Program-made: the position numbers and the translations under genes
The notes under the pieces: generated by a model
Databases searched by the model: none
Seen by the model: only the letters and a program-made list of their open reading frames with translations
What the model was told of the DNA's origin: nothing
In this document: positions 31,865 through 47,183 of the stretch, piece after piece
Layout of the letters: the number at the start of each line of letters is the position of its first letter
Position numbering within the stretch: position 1 is the stretch's first letter
NCBI GenBank assembly: GCA_029851415.1
Contig: CM056744.1
Location: forward strand, 59,793,797-59,857,796
DNA: 64,000 bases
Reading direction: 5' to 3'
Source: Eretmocerus hayati
Taxonomy: Eukaryota > Arthropoda > Insecta > Hymenoptera > Aphelinidae

Positions 31865-34800
31865 CTCCCTATATGGATTCTTGGACCTATCCCGCGTCTC
31901 GGTCACGAACCTCAAGCATTAGCCTCACCTACTGTTCCATTTGGTTGTGAAGTTTCTACTCCGACTTGTGATGTCGCCGTCGCGTTCTTCTCATTGGAGA
32001 GAAGATCACAGGAGAGGATATAAGTCGACACGGACGATTCGACGGTCATTTGTGCTACTTTCGGGATACAAGGGAACTCCTTCATCGCCGTAACAACGAA
32101 CTAGCTGATACTCCGAGGCAGTACAAAGCTCGATGTGGAATGAATGAGGTAACAAATGCCAGATGTGCAGGCGTCATTAAGCCGTAAAACCCATATAAGA
32201 GGAATTCACGAAATAGAATGAAAGTCGACACGAATGATTCAAAGCTCATCTGCGTGGAAGGAGACATATGGAGGTATCTCCACATCGGTGACAAAACGAA
32301 CTTCGCAGACCTCGGGACTGTACAAGGCTGATCGGGAAACGATCGGAGTAGCGAGGTTGAAAGATGAGACCCTTCTTGAACTCCCTATATGGATTCTTGG
32401 ACCTATTCCGCGTCTCGGTCCGAACCGCAAGCATTAGCCTCACCTACTGTTCCATTTGGTTGTGAAGTTTCTACTCCGACATGTGGTGTCACCGTCGCGT
32501 TCTTCTCATAGGAGAGAAGATCACAGGAGAGGATATAAGTCGACACGGACGATTCGACGGTCATTTTTGGTACTTTTGGGATACAAGGGAACTCCTTCAT
32601 CGCCGAAACAACGAACTAGCCGATACTCCGAGGCAGTACAATGCTCGATGTGGAATGAATGAGGTAACAAATGCCAGATGTGCAGGCGTCATTAAGCCGT
32701 AAAACCCATATTAGAGGAATTCACGAAATAGAATGAAAGTCGACACGAATGATTCGAAGCTCATCTGCGTGAAAGGAGACATATGGAGGTATCTCCACAT
32801 CGGTGACAGAACGAACTTCTCAGACCCCGGGACTGTACAAGGGTGATTGTGAAACGGACGGAGTAATGGGAATGAAAAATGTGAGTATTCTAGTACTCCC
32901 TATATAGATTCTTGGACCTATCTCTCGTCTCAGTGACGAGATTCAAGCATTAGCCTCACTTACTGTTCCATTCAGTCGTTATTCCCTACTCCAGCATGAG
33001 GTGTCATCGGTGGAATCCGCTGACAGTGGGAAAAATGACCTAAGAAGGAACCAACCGATACGGACGATCCGATGGTCGTCTGCGTTGCTGGAGGGATACA
33101 AGGAGACTTCTGTTTTGGGGTTTACAAGAATCTGGTACAGTACGGAGCTGAATAGGAAACGAAGGAGGCAACTGGACGACAGATGTGGCGGCATCATTGA
33201 ATCGTATAACCCATATTAGAGGAGTTCCCGAAACAAGATACAAGCCGGCACGAACGACTCGGTGCTTTTCTGTGGTCGAGAAGACACACAGGGGTCCATG
33301 CAGATCGGTGACAGAATGGACTTGGCAGAGCTCCAGGGGGTTCAAGGCTCATTGCAGAATGGACCGGGTGACGGAAACGGGAGATGTGAGTCTTCTTGGA
33401 CTTCTCATATGGGTTATGGGCATATATCTCGCCTCGTACACGAACTTCGAGCATTAGCCTCACTTACTGTTCCATTCAGTTGTTAAGTTCCTACTCCGAC
33501 ATGTGGTGTCACCGTCGCGTTCCCCTCATAGGAGGGAAGATCACAGGAGAAGATAAAATTTGACAGGAATGATTTCATGGTCATCTGCGGTACTTTCGGG
33601 ATACAAGGGGACTTCTTCATCGCGGAAACCTGAACTAGCCGAGATTCCGAGGCAGTACAGAGCTTGATGCGGAATGAAGGAGGTAACAAAATGCTGGATG
33701 TGCAGACGTCATTAACCCGTATAACCAATATCAGAGTAGTTCGCGAAGAGAGATGAAAGTCGACATGAATGATTCGAAGCTCGTCTGCGGTAGAGAAGAC
33801 ATACGGAGGTTTCTCTACATCGGTGACAGGAAGGCCTCCGCAGACCCCGGGACTGTACAGAGCTTATTGTGAAACGAACAGAGTAACGAGTATGAGAGAT
33901 GTGAGTCTTTTTGTACTCCCTATATAGATTTTTTGACCTACCTCTCGAAGCATTAGCCTCACTTACTGTTCCATTTGGTTGTTGAGTTTCGACTTCGTTA
34001 TGTGGTCTCACCGTCGCGCTCCACTCATAAGAGAGGAGATCACAGGAGCGGATACAAGTCGACACGAGCGATTCGATGGTCACTGCAGATGAATCGGGTT
34101 ACGAAAACGGGAGATGTGAGTCTTCTTTGACTTTTCATACGGGTTTCACGGGCCTATATCTCTCCTCGGTCACGAACTTCGAGCATCAGCCTCACTTACT
34201 GTTCCATTCAGTTGTTAAGTCCCTCCTCCAGCATGAGGTGTCATCGGTGGAATCCACTGACAGTAGGAAAAATGACCGAAGAAGAAACCAACCGACACGA
34301 ACGATCCGATGGTCGTCTGCGGTGCTGGAGGGATACGGGGAGACTTCTATTTTGGGGTTTACAAGAATCCGGTACAGTACGGAGCTAAATAGGAAATGAA
34401 TGAGGCAACTGAACGACAGATGTGGCGACATCGTTGAATCGTATAACCCATATGAGAGAAGTTCCGGTAACAAGATACAAGCCGGCACGAACGACTCGGT
34501 GCTTTTCTGTGGTCGAGTACACACACAGGGGTCCATGCAGATCGGTGATAGAATGGAATTGGCAGAGCTCCAGGGGGTTCAAGGCTCATTGCAGATTGGA
34601 CCGGGTGACGGAAACGGAAGATGTGAGTCTTCTTGGACTTCTTATATGGGTTATGGGCATATATCTCATCTAGGTCACGAACTTCGAGCATTAGCCTGAC
34701 TTACTGTTCCATTCAGTTGTGAAGTTCCTACTCCGACATATGGTGTCACCGTCGCGTTCCCCTCATAGGGGGGAAGATGACAGGAGAGGATGAAAGTCGA

Positions 34801-37800
34801 CAGGAACGATTTCATGGTCATCTGCGGTACTTTCAGGATACAAGGGGACTTCTTCATAGCCTAAACTTGAAATAGCCGAGATTCCGAGGTAGTACAGAGC
34901 TTGATGTGGAATGAAGGAGGTAACAGAATGCTGGATGTGCAGACGTCATTAAGCCGTATAACCGATATCAGAGTAGTTCGCAAAGAGAGATGAAAGTCGA
35001 CATGAATGATTCGAGGCTCATCTGTGGTAGAGAAGACATACGGAAGTATCTCCACATCGGTGACAGGAAGACCTCCGCAGACCCCGGGACTGTACAGAGC
35101 TTATTGTGAAACGAACAGAGTAACGAGAATGAGAGATGTGAGTCTTTTTGTGATCCCTATATAGATTTTTTTGACCTATCTCTCGTCTCAGTCATGAACT
35201 TCAAGCATTAGCCTCACTTACTGTTCCATTTGGTTGTTGAGTTCCGACTTCGTTATGTGGTCTCACCGTTGCGCTCCACTCATGGGAGAGGAAATCACAG
35301 AAGCGGATATAATTCGACACCAGTGATTCGATGGTCATCTGCGGTACTTTCGGGATACAAGGGAACTTCTTCATCGCCGAAACCTGAACTAGCCGAGGAT
35401 TTGGGGCTGTACAAAGCTTGATGTGAAATGAAGGAGGTAACAGAATGCTGGATAAGCAGGCGTCATTGAGCCGTATAACCAATATCAGAGTAGTTCGCAA
35501 AGAGAGATGAAAGTCGACACGAATGATCCGAAGCTCATCTGCGATAAAGAAGACATACGGAGGTATCTCCACATCGGTGACAGAAAGACCTCCGCAGACC
35601 CCGGGACTGTACAGAGCTTATCGTGAAACGAACAGAGTAACGAGAATGAGAGATGTGAGTCTTTCTGTATTCCCTATATAGATTTTTTTGACCTATCTCT
35701 CGTCTCAGTCATGAACTTCAAGCATTAGCCTCACTTACTGTTCCATTTGGTTGTTGAGTTCCGACTTCGTTATGTGGTCTCACCGTTGCGCTCCACTCAT
35801 GGGAGAGGAAATCACAGAAGCGGATATAATTCGACACCAGTGATTCGATGGTCATCTGCGGTACTTTCGGGATACAAGGGAACTTCTTCATCGCCGAAAC
35901 CTGAACTAGCCGAGGATTTGGGGCTGTACAAAGCTTGATGTGAAATGAAGGAGGTAACAGAATGCTGGATAAGCAGGCGTCATTGAGCCGTATAACCAAT
36001 ATCAGAGTAGTTCGCAAAGAGAGATGAAAGTCGACACGAATGATCCGAAGCTCATCTGCGATAAAGAAGACATACGGAGGTATCTCCACATCGGTGACAG
36101 GAAGACCTCCGCAGATCCCGGGACTGTACAGAGCTTATTGTGAAACGAACGGAGTAACGAGAATGAGAGATGTGAGTTCTTTTGTACTCCCTATATAGAT
36201 TTTTTGACCTATCTCTCGTCTCAGTAATGAGCTTCAAGCATTAGCCTCACTTACTGTTCCATTCGGTTGTTGAGTTCCGACTTCGTTATGTGGTCTCACC
36301 GTCGCGCTCTACTCATAGGAGAGGAGATCAACGGAGCGGATATAAAGCGACACTAGCGATTCGATGGTCATCTGCGGTACTTTTGGGATACAAGGGAACT
36401 TCTTCATCGCCGAAACCTGAACTAGCCGAGGATTTGGGGCTGTACAAAGCTTGATGTGAAATGAAGGAGGTAACAGAATGCTGGATGTGCAGACGTCATT
36501 AAGCCGTATAACCGATATCAGAGTAGTTCGCAAAGAGAGATGAAAGTCGACATGAATGATTCGAGGCTCATCTGTGGTAGAGAAGACATACGGAAGTATC
36601 TCCACATCGGTGACAGGAAGACCTCCGCAGACCCCGGGACTGTACAGAGCTTATTGTGAAACGAACAGAGTAACGAGAATGAGAGATGTGAGTCTTTTTG
36701 TACTCCCTATATAGATTTTTTTGACCTATCTCTCGTCTCAGTCATGAACTTCAAGCATTAGCCTCACTTACTGTTCCATTTGGTTGTTGAGTTCCGACTC
36801 CGTTATGTGGTCTCACTGTTGCGCTCCACTCATGGGAGAGGAAATCACAGAAGCGGATATAATTCGACACGAGTGATTCGATGGTCATCTGCGGTACTTT
36901 CGGGATACAAGGGAACTTCTTCATCGCCGAAACCTGAACTAGCCGAGGGTTTGGGGCTGTACAAAGCTTGATGTGAAATGAAGGAGGTAACAGAATGCTG
37001 GATGTGCATGCGTCATCAAGCCGTAAAACCCATATTAGAGGAATTCACGAAATAGAATGAAAGTCGACACGAATGATTCGAAGCTCATCTGCGTGAAAGG
37101 AGACATATGGAGGTATCTCCACATCGGTGACAGAACGAACTTCTCAGACCCCGGGACTGTACAACGGTGATTGTGAAACGAACGGACTAACGGGAATGAA
37201 AAAGGTGAGTCTTCTAGTACTCCCTATATAGATTCTTGGACCTATCTCTCGTCTCAGTGACGAGATTCAAGCATTAGCCTCACTCACTGTTCCATTTAGT
37301 CGTTATTTCCTACTCCAGCGAGAGGTATCATCGGTGGAATCCACTGACAGTAGGAAAAATGACCGAAGAAGAAACCAACCGACACGAACGATCCAATGGT
37401 CGTCTGCGGTGCTGGAGGGATACGGGGAGACTTTTATCTTGGTGTTTACAAGAATCCGGTACAGTACGGAGCTAAATAGGGAACGAATCAGGCAACTGAA
37501 CGACAGATGTGGCGCCATCATTGAATCGTATAACCCATATGAGAGAAGTTCCCGAAACAAGATACAAGCCGGCACGAACGACTCGGTGCTCTTCTGTGGT
37601 CGAGAAGACACACAGGGGTCCATGCAGATCGGTGATAGAAGGGACTTGGCAGAGCTCCAGGGGGTTCAAGGCTCATTGCAGATTGGACCGGGTGACGGGA
37701 ACGGGAGATGTGAGTCTTCTTGGACTTCTTATATGGGTTATGGGCATATATCTCGCCTAGGTCACGAACTTCGAGCATTAGCCTCACTTACTGTTCCATT

Positions 37801-40800
37801 CAGTTGTTAAGTTCCTACTCCGACATGTGGTGTCACCGTCGCGTTTCCCTCATAGGAGGGAAGATCACAGTAGAGGATAAAAGTCGACAGGAACGATTTC
37901 ATGGTCATCTGCGGTACTTTCGGGATACAAGGGGACTTCTTCATCGCCGAAACCTGAACTAGCCGAGATTCCGAGGCAGTACAGAGCTTGATGTGGAATG
38001 AAGGAGGTAACAGAATGCTGGATGTGCAGACGTCATTGAGCCGTATAACAAATATCAGAGTAGTTCGCAAAGAGAGATGAAAGTCGACATGAATGATTCG
38101 AGGCTCATCTGAGGTAGAAATGACATACGGAGGTATCTCCACATCGGTGACAGGAAGACCTCCGCAGACCCCGGGACTGTACGGAGCTGATTGTGAAACG
38201 AACAGAGTAACGAGAATGAGAGATGTGAGTCTCCTTGTACTCCCTATATAGATATTTTGACCTATCTCTCGTCTCAGCCATGAACTTCAAGCATTAGCCC
38301 CACTCACTGTTCCATTTGATTGTCGAGTTTCGACTTCGTTATGTGGAGTCACCGTCGCGGTCCACTAATAGGAGAGGAGATCACAGAAGCGGATATATGT
38401 CGATACGAACGATTCGACGGTCATTTGTGGTACTTTCGGGATACAAGGGAACTTCTTCATCGCCTAAACAACGAACTAGCCGAGACTCCGAGGCAATACA
38501 AAGCTCGATGGATGAGGTAACAAATGCCAGATGTGCACGCCACATAAAGCCGTAAAACCATAATTAGAGGAATTCACGAAATAGAATGAAAGTCGACACG
38601 AATGATTCGAAGCTCATCTGCGTGAAAGGAGACATATGGAGGTATCTCCACATCGGTGACAGAATGAACTTCTCAGACCCCGGGACTGTACAAGGGTTAC
38701 TGTGAAACGAACGGAGTAACGGGAATGAAAAATGTGAGTTTTCTAGTACTCCCTATATAGATTCTTGGACCTATCTCTCGTCTCAGTGACGAGATTCAAG
38801 CATTAGCCTAACTTACTGTTCCATTTGGTTGTTGAGTTTCGACTTCGTTATGTGGTGTCACCGTCGCGCTCCCATCATAGGAGAGGAGATCAAAGAAGCG
38901 GATATATGTCGACACGAATGATTCGATGGTCATCTGCGGTACTTTTGGGATACAAGGGAACTCCTCCATCGCCGACAGAACGAACAAGCCAAGAAATTGG
39001 GCTGTACAAAGCTTGATGAGAAATGAATCAGGGAACAGGATGCCAGATGTGCAGGTGTCATTAAGGTGTCTAACCAATATCAGAGAAGTTCACGAAAAGA
39101 GATGAAGGTCGACAAAAATGATGCGAAGCTCATCTGCGGTTCAGGAGACATACGGAGGCATCTCCACATTGGTGACAGAAAGGACTTCGCAGACCTCGGG
39201 ACTGTACAAGGCTGATCGGAAAACGAACGGAGTAGCGAGGTTGAAAGATGTGACCCTTCTTGAACTCCCTATATGGATTCTTGGACCTATCCCGCGTCTC
39301 GGTCACGAACCTCAAGCATTAGCCTCACTTACTGTTCCATTTGGTTGTGAAGTTTCTACTCCGACATGTGGTGTCACCGTCGCGTTCTTCTCATAGGAGA
39401 GAAGATCACAGGAGAGGATATAAGTCGACACGGACGATTCGGAGGTCATTTGTGGTACTTTCGGGATACAAGGGAACTCCTTCATCGCCGAAACAACGAA
39501 CTAGCTGATACTCCGAGGCAGTACAAAGCTCGATGTGGAATGAATGAGGTAACAAATGCCAGATGTGCAGGCGTCATGAAGCCGTAAAACCCATATTAGA
39601 GGAATTCACTAAATAGGATGAAAGTCAACACGAATGATTCGAAGCTCATCTGCGTGAAAGGAGACATACGGAGGTATCTCCACATCGGTGACAGGAAGAC
39701 CTCCGCAGACCCCGGGACTGTACAGAGCTTATTGTGAAACGAACGGAGTAACGAGAATGAGAGATGTGAGTTCTTTTGTACTCCCTATATAGATTTTTTG
39801 ACCTATCTCTCGTCTCAGTAATGAGCTTCAAGCATTAGCCTCACTTACTGTTCCATTCGGTTGTTGAGTTCCGACTTCGTTATGTGGTCTCACCGTCGCG
39901 CTCTACTCATAGGAGAGGAGATCAACGGAGCGGATATAAGTCGACACTAGCGACTCGATGGTCATCTGCAGTACTTTCGGGATACAAGGGAACTTCTTCA
40001 TCGCCGAAACCTGAACTAGCCGAGGATTTGGGGCTGTACAAAGCTTGATTCGAAATGAAGGAGGTAACAGAATGCTGGATGTGCATGCGTCATTGAGCCA
40101 TATAACCAATATCAGAGTAGTTCGCAAAGAGAGATGAAAGTCGACACGAATGATCCGAAGCTCATCCGCGATAAAGAAGACATACGGAGGTATCTCCACA
40201 TCGGTGACAGAAAGACCTCCGCAGACCCCGGGACTGTACAGAGCTTATTGTGAAACGAACAGAGTAACGAGGATGAGAGATGTGAGTCTTTCTGTATTCC
40301 CTATATAGATTCTTTGACCTATCTCTCGTCTCAGTCATAAACTTCAAGCATTAGCCTCACTTACTGTTCCATTTGGTTGTTGAGTTCCGACTTCGTTATG
40401 TGGTCTCACCGTCGCGCTCCACTCATAGGAGAGGAGATCACAGAAGCGGATATGAGTCGACACGGGCGATTCGATGGTCATCTGCGGTACTTTTGGGATA
40501 CAAGGGAACTTCTTCATCGCCGAAACCTGAACTAGCCGAGGATTTGGGGCTGTACAAAGCTTGATTCGAAATGAAGGAGGTAACAGAATGCTGGATGTGC
40601 ATGCGTCATTGAGCCATATAACCAATATCAGAGTAGTTCGCAAAGAGAGATGAAAGTCGACACGAATGATCCGAAGCTCATCCGCGATAAAGAAGACATA
40701 CGGAGGTATCTCCACATCGGTGACAGAAAGACCTCCGCAGACCCCGGGACTGTACAGAGCTTATTGTGAAACGAACAGAGTAACGAGGATGAGAGATGTG

Positions 40801-43800
40801 AGTCTTTCTGTATTCCCTATATAGATTCTTTGACCTATCTCTCGTCTCAGTCATAAACTTCAAGCATTAGCCTCACTTACTGTTCCATTTGGTTGTTGAG
40901 TTCCGACTTCGTTATGTGGTCTCACCGTCGCGCTCCACTCATAGGAGAGGAGATCACAGAAGCGGATATGAGTCGACACGGGCGATTCGATGGTCATCTG
41001 CGGTACTTTTGGGATACAAGGGAACTTCTTCATCGCCGAAACCTGAACTAGCCGAGGATTTGGGGCTGTACAAAGCTTGATGTGAAATGAAGGAGGTAAC
41101 GGAATGCTGGATGTGCAGACGTCATTAAGCCGTATAACCGATATCAGAGTAGTTCGCAAAGAGAGATGAAAGTCGACATGAATGATTCGGGGCTCATCTG
41201 TGGTAGAGAAGACATACGGAAGTATCTCCACATCGGTGACAGGAAGACCTCCGCAGACCCCGGGACTGTACAGAGCTTATTGTGAAACGAACAGAGTAAC
41301 GAGAATGAGAGATGTGAGTCTTTTTATACTCCCTATATAGATTTTTTTGACCTATCTCTCGTCTCAGTCATGAACTTCAAGCATTAGCCTCACTTACTGT
41401 TCCATTTGGTTCTTGAGTTCCGACTTCGTTATGTGGTCTCACCGTTGCGCTCCACTCATGGGAGAGGAAATCACAGAAGCGGATATAATTCGACACGAGT
41501 GATTCGATGGTCATCTGCGGTACTTTCGGGATACAAGGGAACTTCTCCATCGCCGAAACCTGAACTAGCCGAGGGTTTGGGGCTGTACAAAGCTTGATGT
41601 GAAATAAAGGAGGTAACAGAATGCTGGATGTGCATGCGTCATCAAGCCGTAAAACCCATATTAGAGGAATTCACGAAATAGAATGAAAGTCGACACGAAT
41701 GATTCGAAGCTCATCTGCGTGAAAGGAGACATATGGAGGTATCTCCACATCGGTGACAGAACGAACTTCTCAGACCCCGGGACTGTACAACGGTGATTGT
41801 GAAACGAACGGACTAACGGGAATGAAAAATGTGAGTCTTCTAGTACTCCCTATATAGATTCTTGGACCTATCTCTCGTCTCAGTGATGAGATTCAAGCAT
41901 TAGCCTCACTCACTGTTCCATTTAGTCGTTATTTCCTACTCCAGCGAGAGGTATCATCGGTGGAATCCACTGACAGTAGGAAAAATGACCGGAGAAGAAA
42001 CCAACCGACACGAACGATCCGATGGTCGTCTGCGGTGCTGGAGGGATACGGGGAGACTTTCATTTTGGGGTTTACAAGAATCCGGTACAGTACGGAGCTA
42101 AATAGGGAACGAATCAGGCAACTGAACGACAGATGTGGCGCCATCATTGAATCGTATAACCCATATGAGAGAAGTTCCCGAAACGAGATACAAGCCGGCA
42201 CGAACGACTCGGTGCTCTTCTGTGGTCGAGAAGACACACAGGGGTCCATGCAGATCGGTGATAGAAGGGACTTGGCAGAGCTCCAGGGGGTTCAAGGCTC
42301 ATTGCAGATTGGACCGGGTGACGGGAACGGGAGATGTGAGTCTTCTTGGACTTCTTATATGGGTTATGGGCATATATCTCGCCTAGGTCACGAACTTCGA
42401 GCATTAGCCTCACTTACTGTTCCATTCAGTTGTTAAGTTCCTACTCCGACATGTGGTGTCACCGTCGCGTTTCCCTCATAGGAGGGAAGATCACAGGAGA
42501 GGATAAAAGTCGACAGGAACGATTTCATGGTCATCTGCGGTACTTTCGGGATACAAGGGAACTCCGTCATCGCCTAAACCACGAACTAGCCGAGACTCCG
42601 AGGCAATACAAAGCTCGATGAATGAGGTAACAAATGCCAGATGTGCACGCCACATAAAGCCGTAAAACCCATATTAGAGGAATTCACGAAATAGAATGGA
42701 AGTCGTCACGAATGATTCGAAGCTCATCTGCGTGAAAGGAGACATATGGAGGTATCTCCACATCGGTGACAGAACGAACTTCTCAGACCCCGGGACTGTA
42801 CAAGGGTTATTGTGAAACGAACGGAGTAACGGGAATGAAAAATGTGAGTTTTCTAGTACTCCCTATATAGATTCTTGGACCTATCTCTCGTCTCAGTGAC
42901 AAGATTCAAGCATTAGCCTAACTTACTGTTCCATTTGGTTGTTGAGTTTCGACTTCGTTATGTGGTGTCACCGTCGCGCTCCCATCATAGGAGAGGACAT
43001 CAAAGAAGCGGATATATGTCGACACGAATGATTCGATGGTCATCTGCGGTACTTTTGGGATACAAGGGAACTCCTCCATCGCCGACAGAACGAACAAGCC
43101 AAGAAATTGGGCTGTACAAAGCTTGATGAGAAATGAATCAGGGAACAGGATGCCAGATGTGCAGGTGTCATTAAGGTGTCTAACCAATATCAGAGAAGTT
43201 CACGAAAAGAGATGAAGGTCGACACGAATGATGCGAAGCTCATCTGCGGTTCAGGAGACATACGGAGGCATCTCCACATTGGTGACAGAAAGGACTTCGC
43301 AGACCTCGGGACTGTACAAGGCTGATCGGAAAACGAACGGAGTAGCGAGGTTGAAAGATGTGACCCTTCTTGAACTCCCTATATGGATTCTTGGACCTAT
43401 CCCGCGTCTCGGTCACGAACCTCAAGCATTAGCCTCACTTACTGTTCCATTTGGTTGTGAAGTTTCTACTCCGACATGTGGTGTCACCGTCGCGTTCTTC
43501 TAGGAGAGAAGATCACAGGAGAGGATATAAGTCGACACAGACGATTCGGAGGTCATTTGTGGTACTTTCGGGATACAAGGGAACTCCTTCATCGCCGAAA
43601 CAACGAACTAGCTGATACTCCGAGGCAGTACAAAGCTCGATGTGGAATGATTGAGGTAACAAATGCCAGATGTGCAGGCGTCATGAAGCCGTAAAACCCA
43701 TATTAGAGGAATTCACGAAATAGGATGAAAGTCAACACGAATGATTCGAAGCTCATCTGCGTGAAAGGAGACATGCGGAGGTATCTCCACATCGGTGACA

Positions 43801-45826
43801 GGAAGACCTCCGAAGACCCCGGGACTGTACAGAGCTTATTGTGAAACGAACGGAGTAACGAGAATGAGAGATGTGAGTTCTTTTGTACTCCCTATATAGA
43901 TTTTTTGACCTATCTCTCGTCTCAGTAATGAGCTTCAAGCATTAGCCTCACTTACTGTTCCATTCGGTTGTTGAGTTCCGACTTCGTTATGTGGTCTCAC
44001 CGTCGCGCTCTACTCATAGGAGAGGAGATCAACGGAGCGGATATAAGTCGACACGAGCGATTCGATGGTCATCTGCGGTACTTTTGGGATACAAGGGAAC
44101 TTCTTCATCGCCGAAACCTGAACTAGCCGAGGATTTGGGGCTGTACAAAGCTTGATGTGAAATGAAGGAGGTAACAGAATGCTGGATAAGCAGGCGTCAT
44201 TGAGCCGTATAACCAATATCAGAGTAGTTCGCAAAGAGAGATGAAAGTCGACACGAATGATCCGAAGCTCATCTGCGGTAAAGAAGAGATACGGAGGTAT
44301 CTCCACATCGGTGACAGAAAGACCTTCGCACACCCCGGGACTGTACAGGGCTGATTGTGAAACGAACAGAGTAACGAGAATAAGAGATGTGAGTCTTCTT
44401 GTACTCCCTATATAGATTCTTGGACCTATCCCGCGTCTCGGTCACGAACCTCAAGCATTAGCCTCACTTACTGTTCCATTCAGTTCTTAGGTTCCTACTC
44501 CGACATGTGAAGTCACTGTCGCGTTCCCCTCGTGGAAGGGAAGATCACAGGAGGGGTTACAAGTGGACAGGAACGATTTCATGGTCATCTCCGGTACTTT
44601 CGGCATATAAGGGAACTCCTCCATCGCCGACACAACGAACAAGCCGAGAAATTGGGCTGTACAAAGCTTAATTTGAAATGAATGAGGGAACAGAATGCCA
44701 GATGTGCAGGTGTCATTGAGGTGTATAACCAATATCAGAGAAGTTCACAAGAAGAGATGAACGTCCACACGAATGATTCGAAGCTCATCTGTGGTAAACA
44801 AGCCGTACTGAGGTATCTCCACATCTGTGGAAGAAAGACCTTTGCAGACCCCGGGACTGTACAGGGCTGATTGTGCAACGAACAGAGTAACGAGACTGGA
44901 AGTTGTGAGTCTTCCCGTACTCCCGATATAGATTCTTGGACCTATCTCTCGTCTCAGCCACGAACTTCAAGCGTTAGCCTCACTCACTGTTCCATATGTT
45001 CGTTATTCCCTACTCCAGCATAAGGTGTCATTGGGTTAATCCTCTGACAGTAGGAAAAATGTCCGAAGAAGAAACCAACCGACACGAACGATCCCATGGT
45101 TATCGGCGGTGCTGGAGGCATACAGGAGGACTCCCATTCTGGGGTTCACAAGAATCCGGTACAGTACGGAGCTTCATAGGGAACAAATAAAGTAACGGAA
45201 CGACAGATGTGGCGGGGTCATTGAATCGTATACCCCATATGAGACAAGTTCCCGAAACAAGATACAAGCTGACACGAATGACTCGGTGCTCTCCTGTGGT
45301 CGAGGAAACACACAGGGGTCCTTGCACATCCGTGACAAAACGGACTTCGCAGAGCTCCAGGGGGTACAAGGCTCATTGCAGATTGAACCGGGTCACGAAA
45401 ACGGGAGATAAGAGTCTTTTTTGACTTCTTATACGGGTTATGCGGGCCTATATCTCTCCTCGGTCACGAACTTCGAGCATCAGCCTCACTTACTGTTCCA
45501 TTCAGTTGTTAAGTCTCTACTCCGACATATCGTGTCACCGTCGCGTTTCCCTCATAGGGGAAAGATCACAGAAGAGGATTCAAGTCGACACGAACGATTG
45601 GATGATCATCTGCGGTATTTTTGGAATACAAGGGAACTTCTTCATCGCCGAAACAACGAACTAGCCGAGACTCCGAGGCAGTACAAACATCGATGTGGAA
45701 TGAACGAGGTAATAGAATGCCAGATGTGCAGGCGTCATCAAGCCGTATAACCCATATCAGAGGTGTTCACAAAAAAAATGAAAGTCGACACGATCGATTC
45801 GAAGCTCATTAGCGTCAAAGAAGACA
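31865..45826 (+). repeat. 14-kb satellite with ~516-bp dimeric unit
   Basis: Two related ~258-bp monomers alternate. Both carry 'AGTCGACACGAATGATTCG', 'TCATCTGCGGTA', 'GGGACTGTACA' and 'CAAGCATTAGCCTCACTTAC'-like segments, but one continues 'TCGGGATACAAGGGAACT' and the other 'AAGACATACGGAGGTATC'. The dimer repeats every 514-517 bp (compare 35201 with 35718, and 40344 with 40860). Some dimers are much more diverged (for example 34250-34700, 37330-37800, 41960-42430). Longer blocks repeat with offsets of 4,626 bp (37303 vs 41929) and 4,110 bp (38808 vs 42918), differing by exactly one dimer. Open frames of 60-158 codons recur at these periods and are artefacts. Confidence 0.95.
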
Positions 45827-47183
45827 TTTGTGGTATAAAAATACTCACCTTGAAAGAAGGTAATACCTGTCCCCTCGGAAATCTCTTACTTTTTTCCAGT
45901 TTTCCCACGCTCGGAATTCGACGAGAAGACGAATTCGAGTTAGATGATAATAAGTACTTGTCCTCTCGTTGTTCAGCCCAAATCGCAAGAGAATCGTATA
46001 AAAGTGCGAATATTTCTCAGCGTGCGCGGTGACAGCATCGCCTTCCCTGCTGGAAATAATTTCGTGGGACCTAGCCCTGGGAAAATTGTTAATCTTGATA
46101 TTCGCGAAATTTGGCTTCGGAGACGTGCAACATACAAATTTCGACCATTACTCCTCCGAAAATGATCGAATTTGGTCAAAATTTGTAGGCTGCATATTGA
46201 ATTATTTTCAGCAGGGTTAAATATAATCTTCCCGAATCCGAGGTGCGGAAATTAAATTTCGTTTTATAGAACATAAAATAACTTTGTTTGAGACTCTTTA
46301 ACGTCAAAAAGATGCTGAGGACATCACTGCTTCATGTTTCTCTATTAGAGGTAGTTATCTTGATCTTGATAAGAAGAAATGATTGTACTAATTGTAAGTG
46401 GAAAAATATTGATTTCTCAAAAAGTCCAGTTGTAATAGACTATCTGCTAGTCATGCTTGCCACTCTGAATCAATTGAATTGTGTTTGAAACTTGACTTCC
46501 AGTGTAACTAACAGTGATTGGAGACCTAATTTTGCAGCTGAGAAATGAAAGGTTTCCAGGCATTGTTCGCCAACAGCAGTTTGAACATATAGTACAGGCT
46601 ATCTATTTTCTTAGACCTGTATTATGAGCAGTAATAATGGAAATACTGATATCATTTGCCTCAAGATATTATATTTTATTCAATAAAAATGATTCATCTC
46701 TTCTGATCAGAATAAATCACATTCATACTATCGGTAGCACTAACAATGAGTCCAGTAAACCAGTTACGAACATTTCATAAATTATCCTTTGAAATAATCA
46801 TTTTTCTTACCTAAGAGCGCACAATTCCAATAGTAATAGTGCTTTGTTTCATATCTGATGAAGATAAGATTCAGAATATGATGAGAGTACCTAAATTTCA
46901 TTTCAACATTTATTCATTATATGCACGAATAAGGTCATGAATTGATTACATATTCATTAACAATCAAAAGACTCAACAAGTATGTTAATGATGATTCAAA
47001 TGTTTTTCTTGAAAGAAAGACCCATCAAAAGGGTTCATGGTTAAATAGGATCATCATTCAACGTATCTCACTGCAGAAATGACAGAGAACTTCAGAAAAT
47101 CATTTTCTAGTTAACAACACATGAGCATAGGTACATTGTCAATCATAGATGCAAACACAGTATGGAGTATCTAAAGTCAAACA
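45827..47183. other. No gene recognised
   Basis: AT-rich unique DNA after the satellite. Short open frames (for example 45944-46165, 46288-46488) show no domain. It is inside the giant TIR element. Confidence 0.4.

Noticed and set aside
33390..37790. Intron-like GTGAGT ... TTCCATTCAG pairs in the 516-bp satellite units
   Set aside because: The GTGAGT is common, but the acceptor is CAG only in some units and CGG or TGG in others, so there is no selection for splicing.
37334..42436. 158-codon ORFs at 37334 and 41960 as a duplicated gene
   Set aside because: They are the same divergent satellite dimer in two array blocks and do not start or stop at conserved gene signals. Other dimers break the frame freely.
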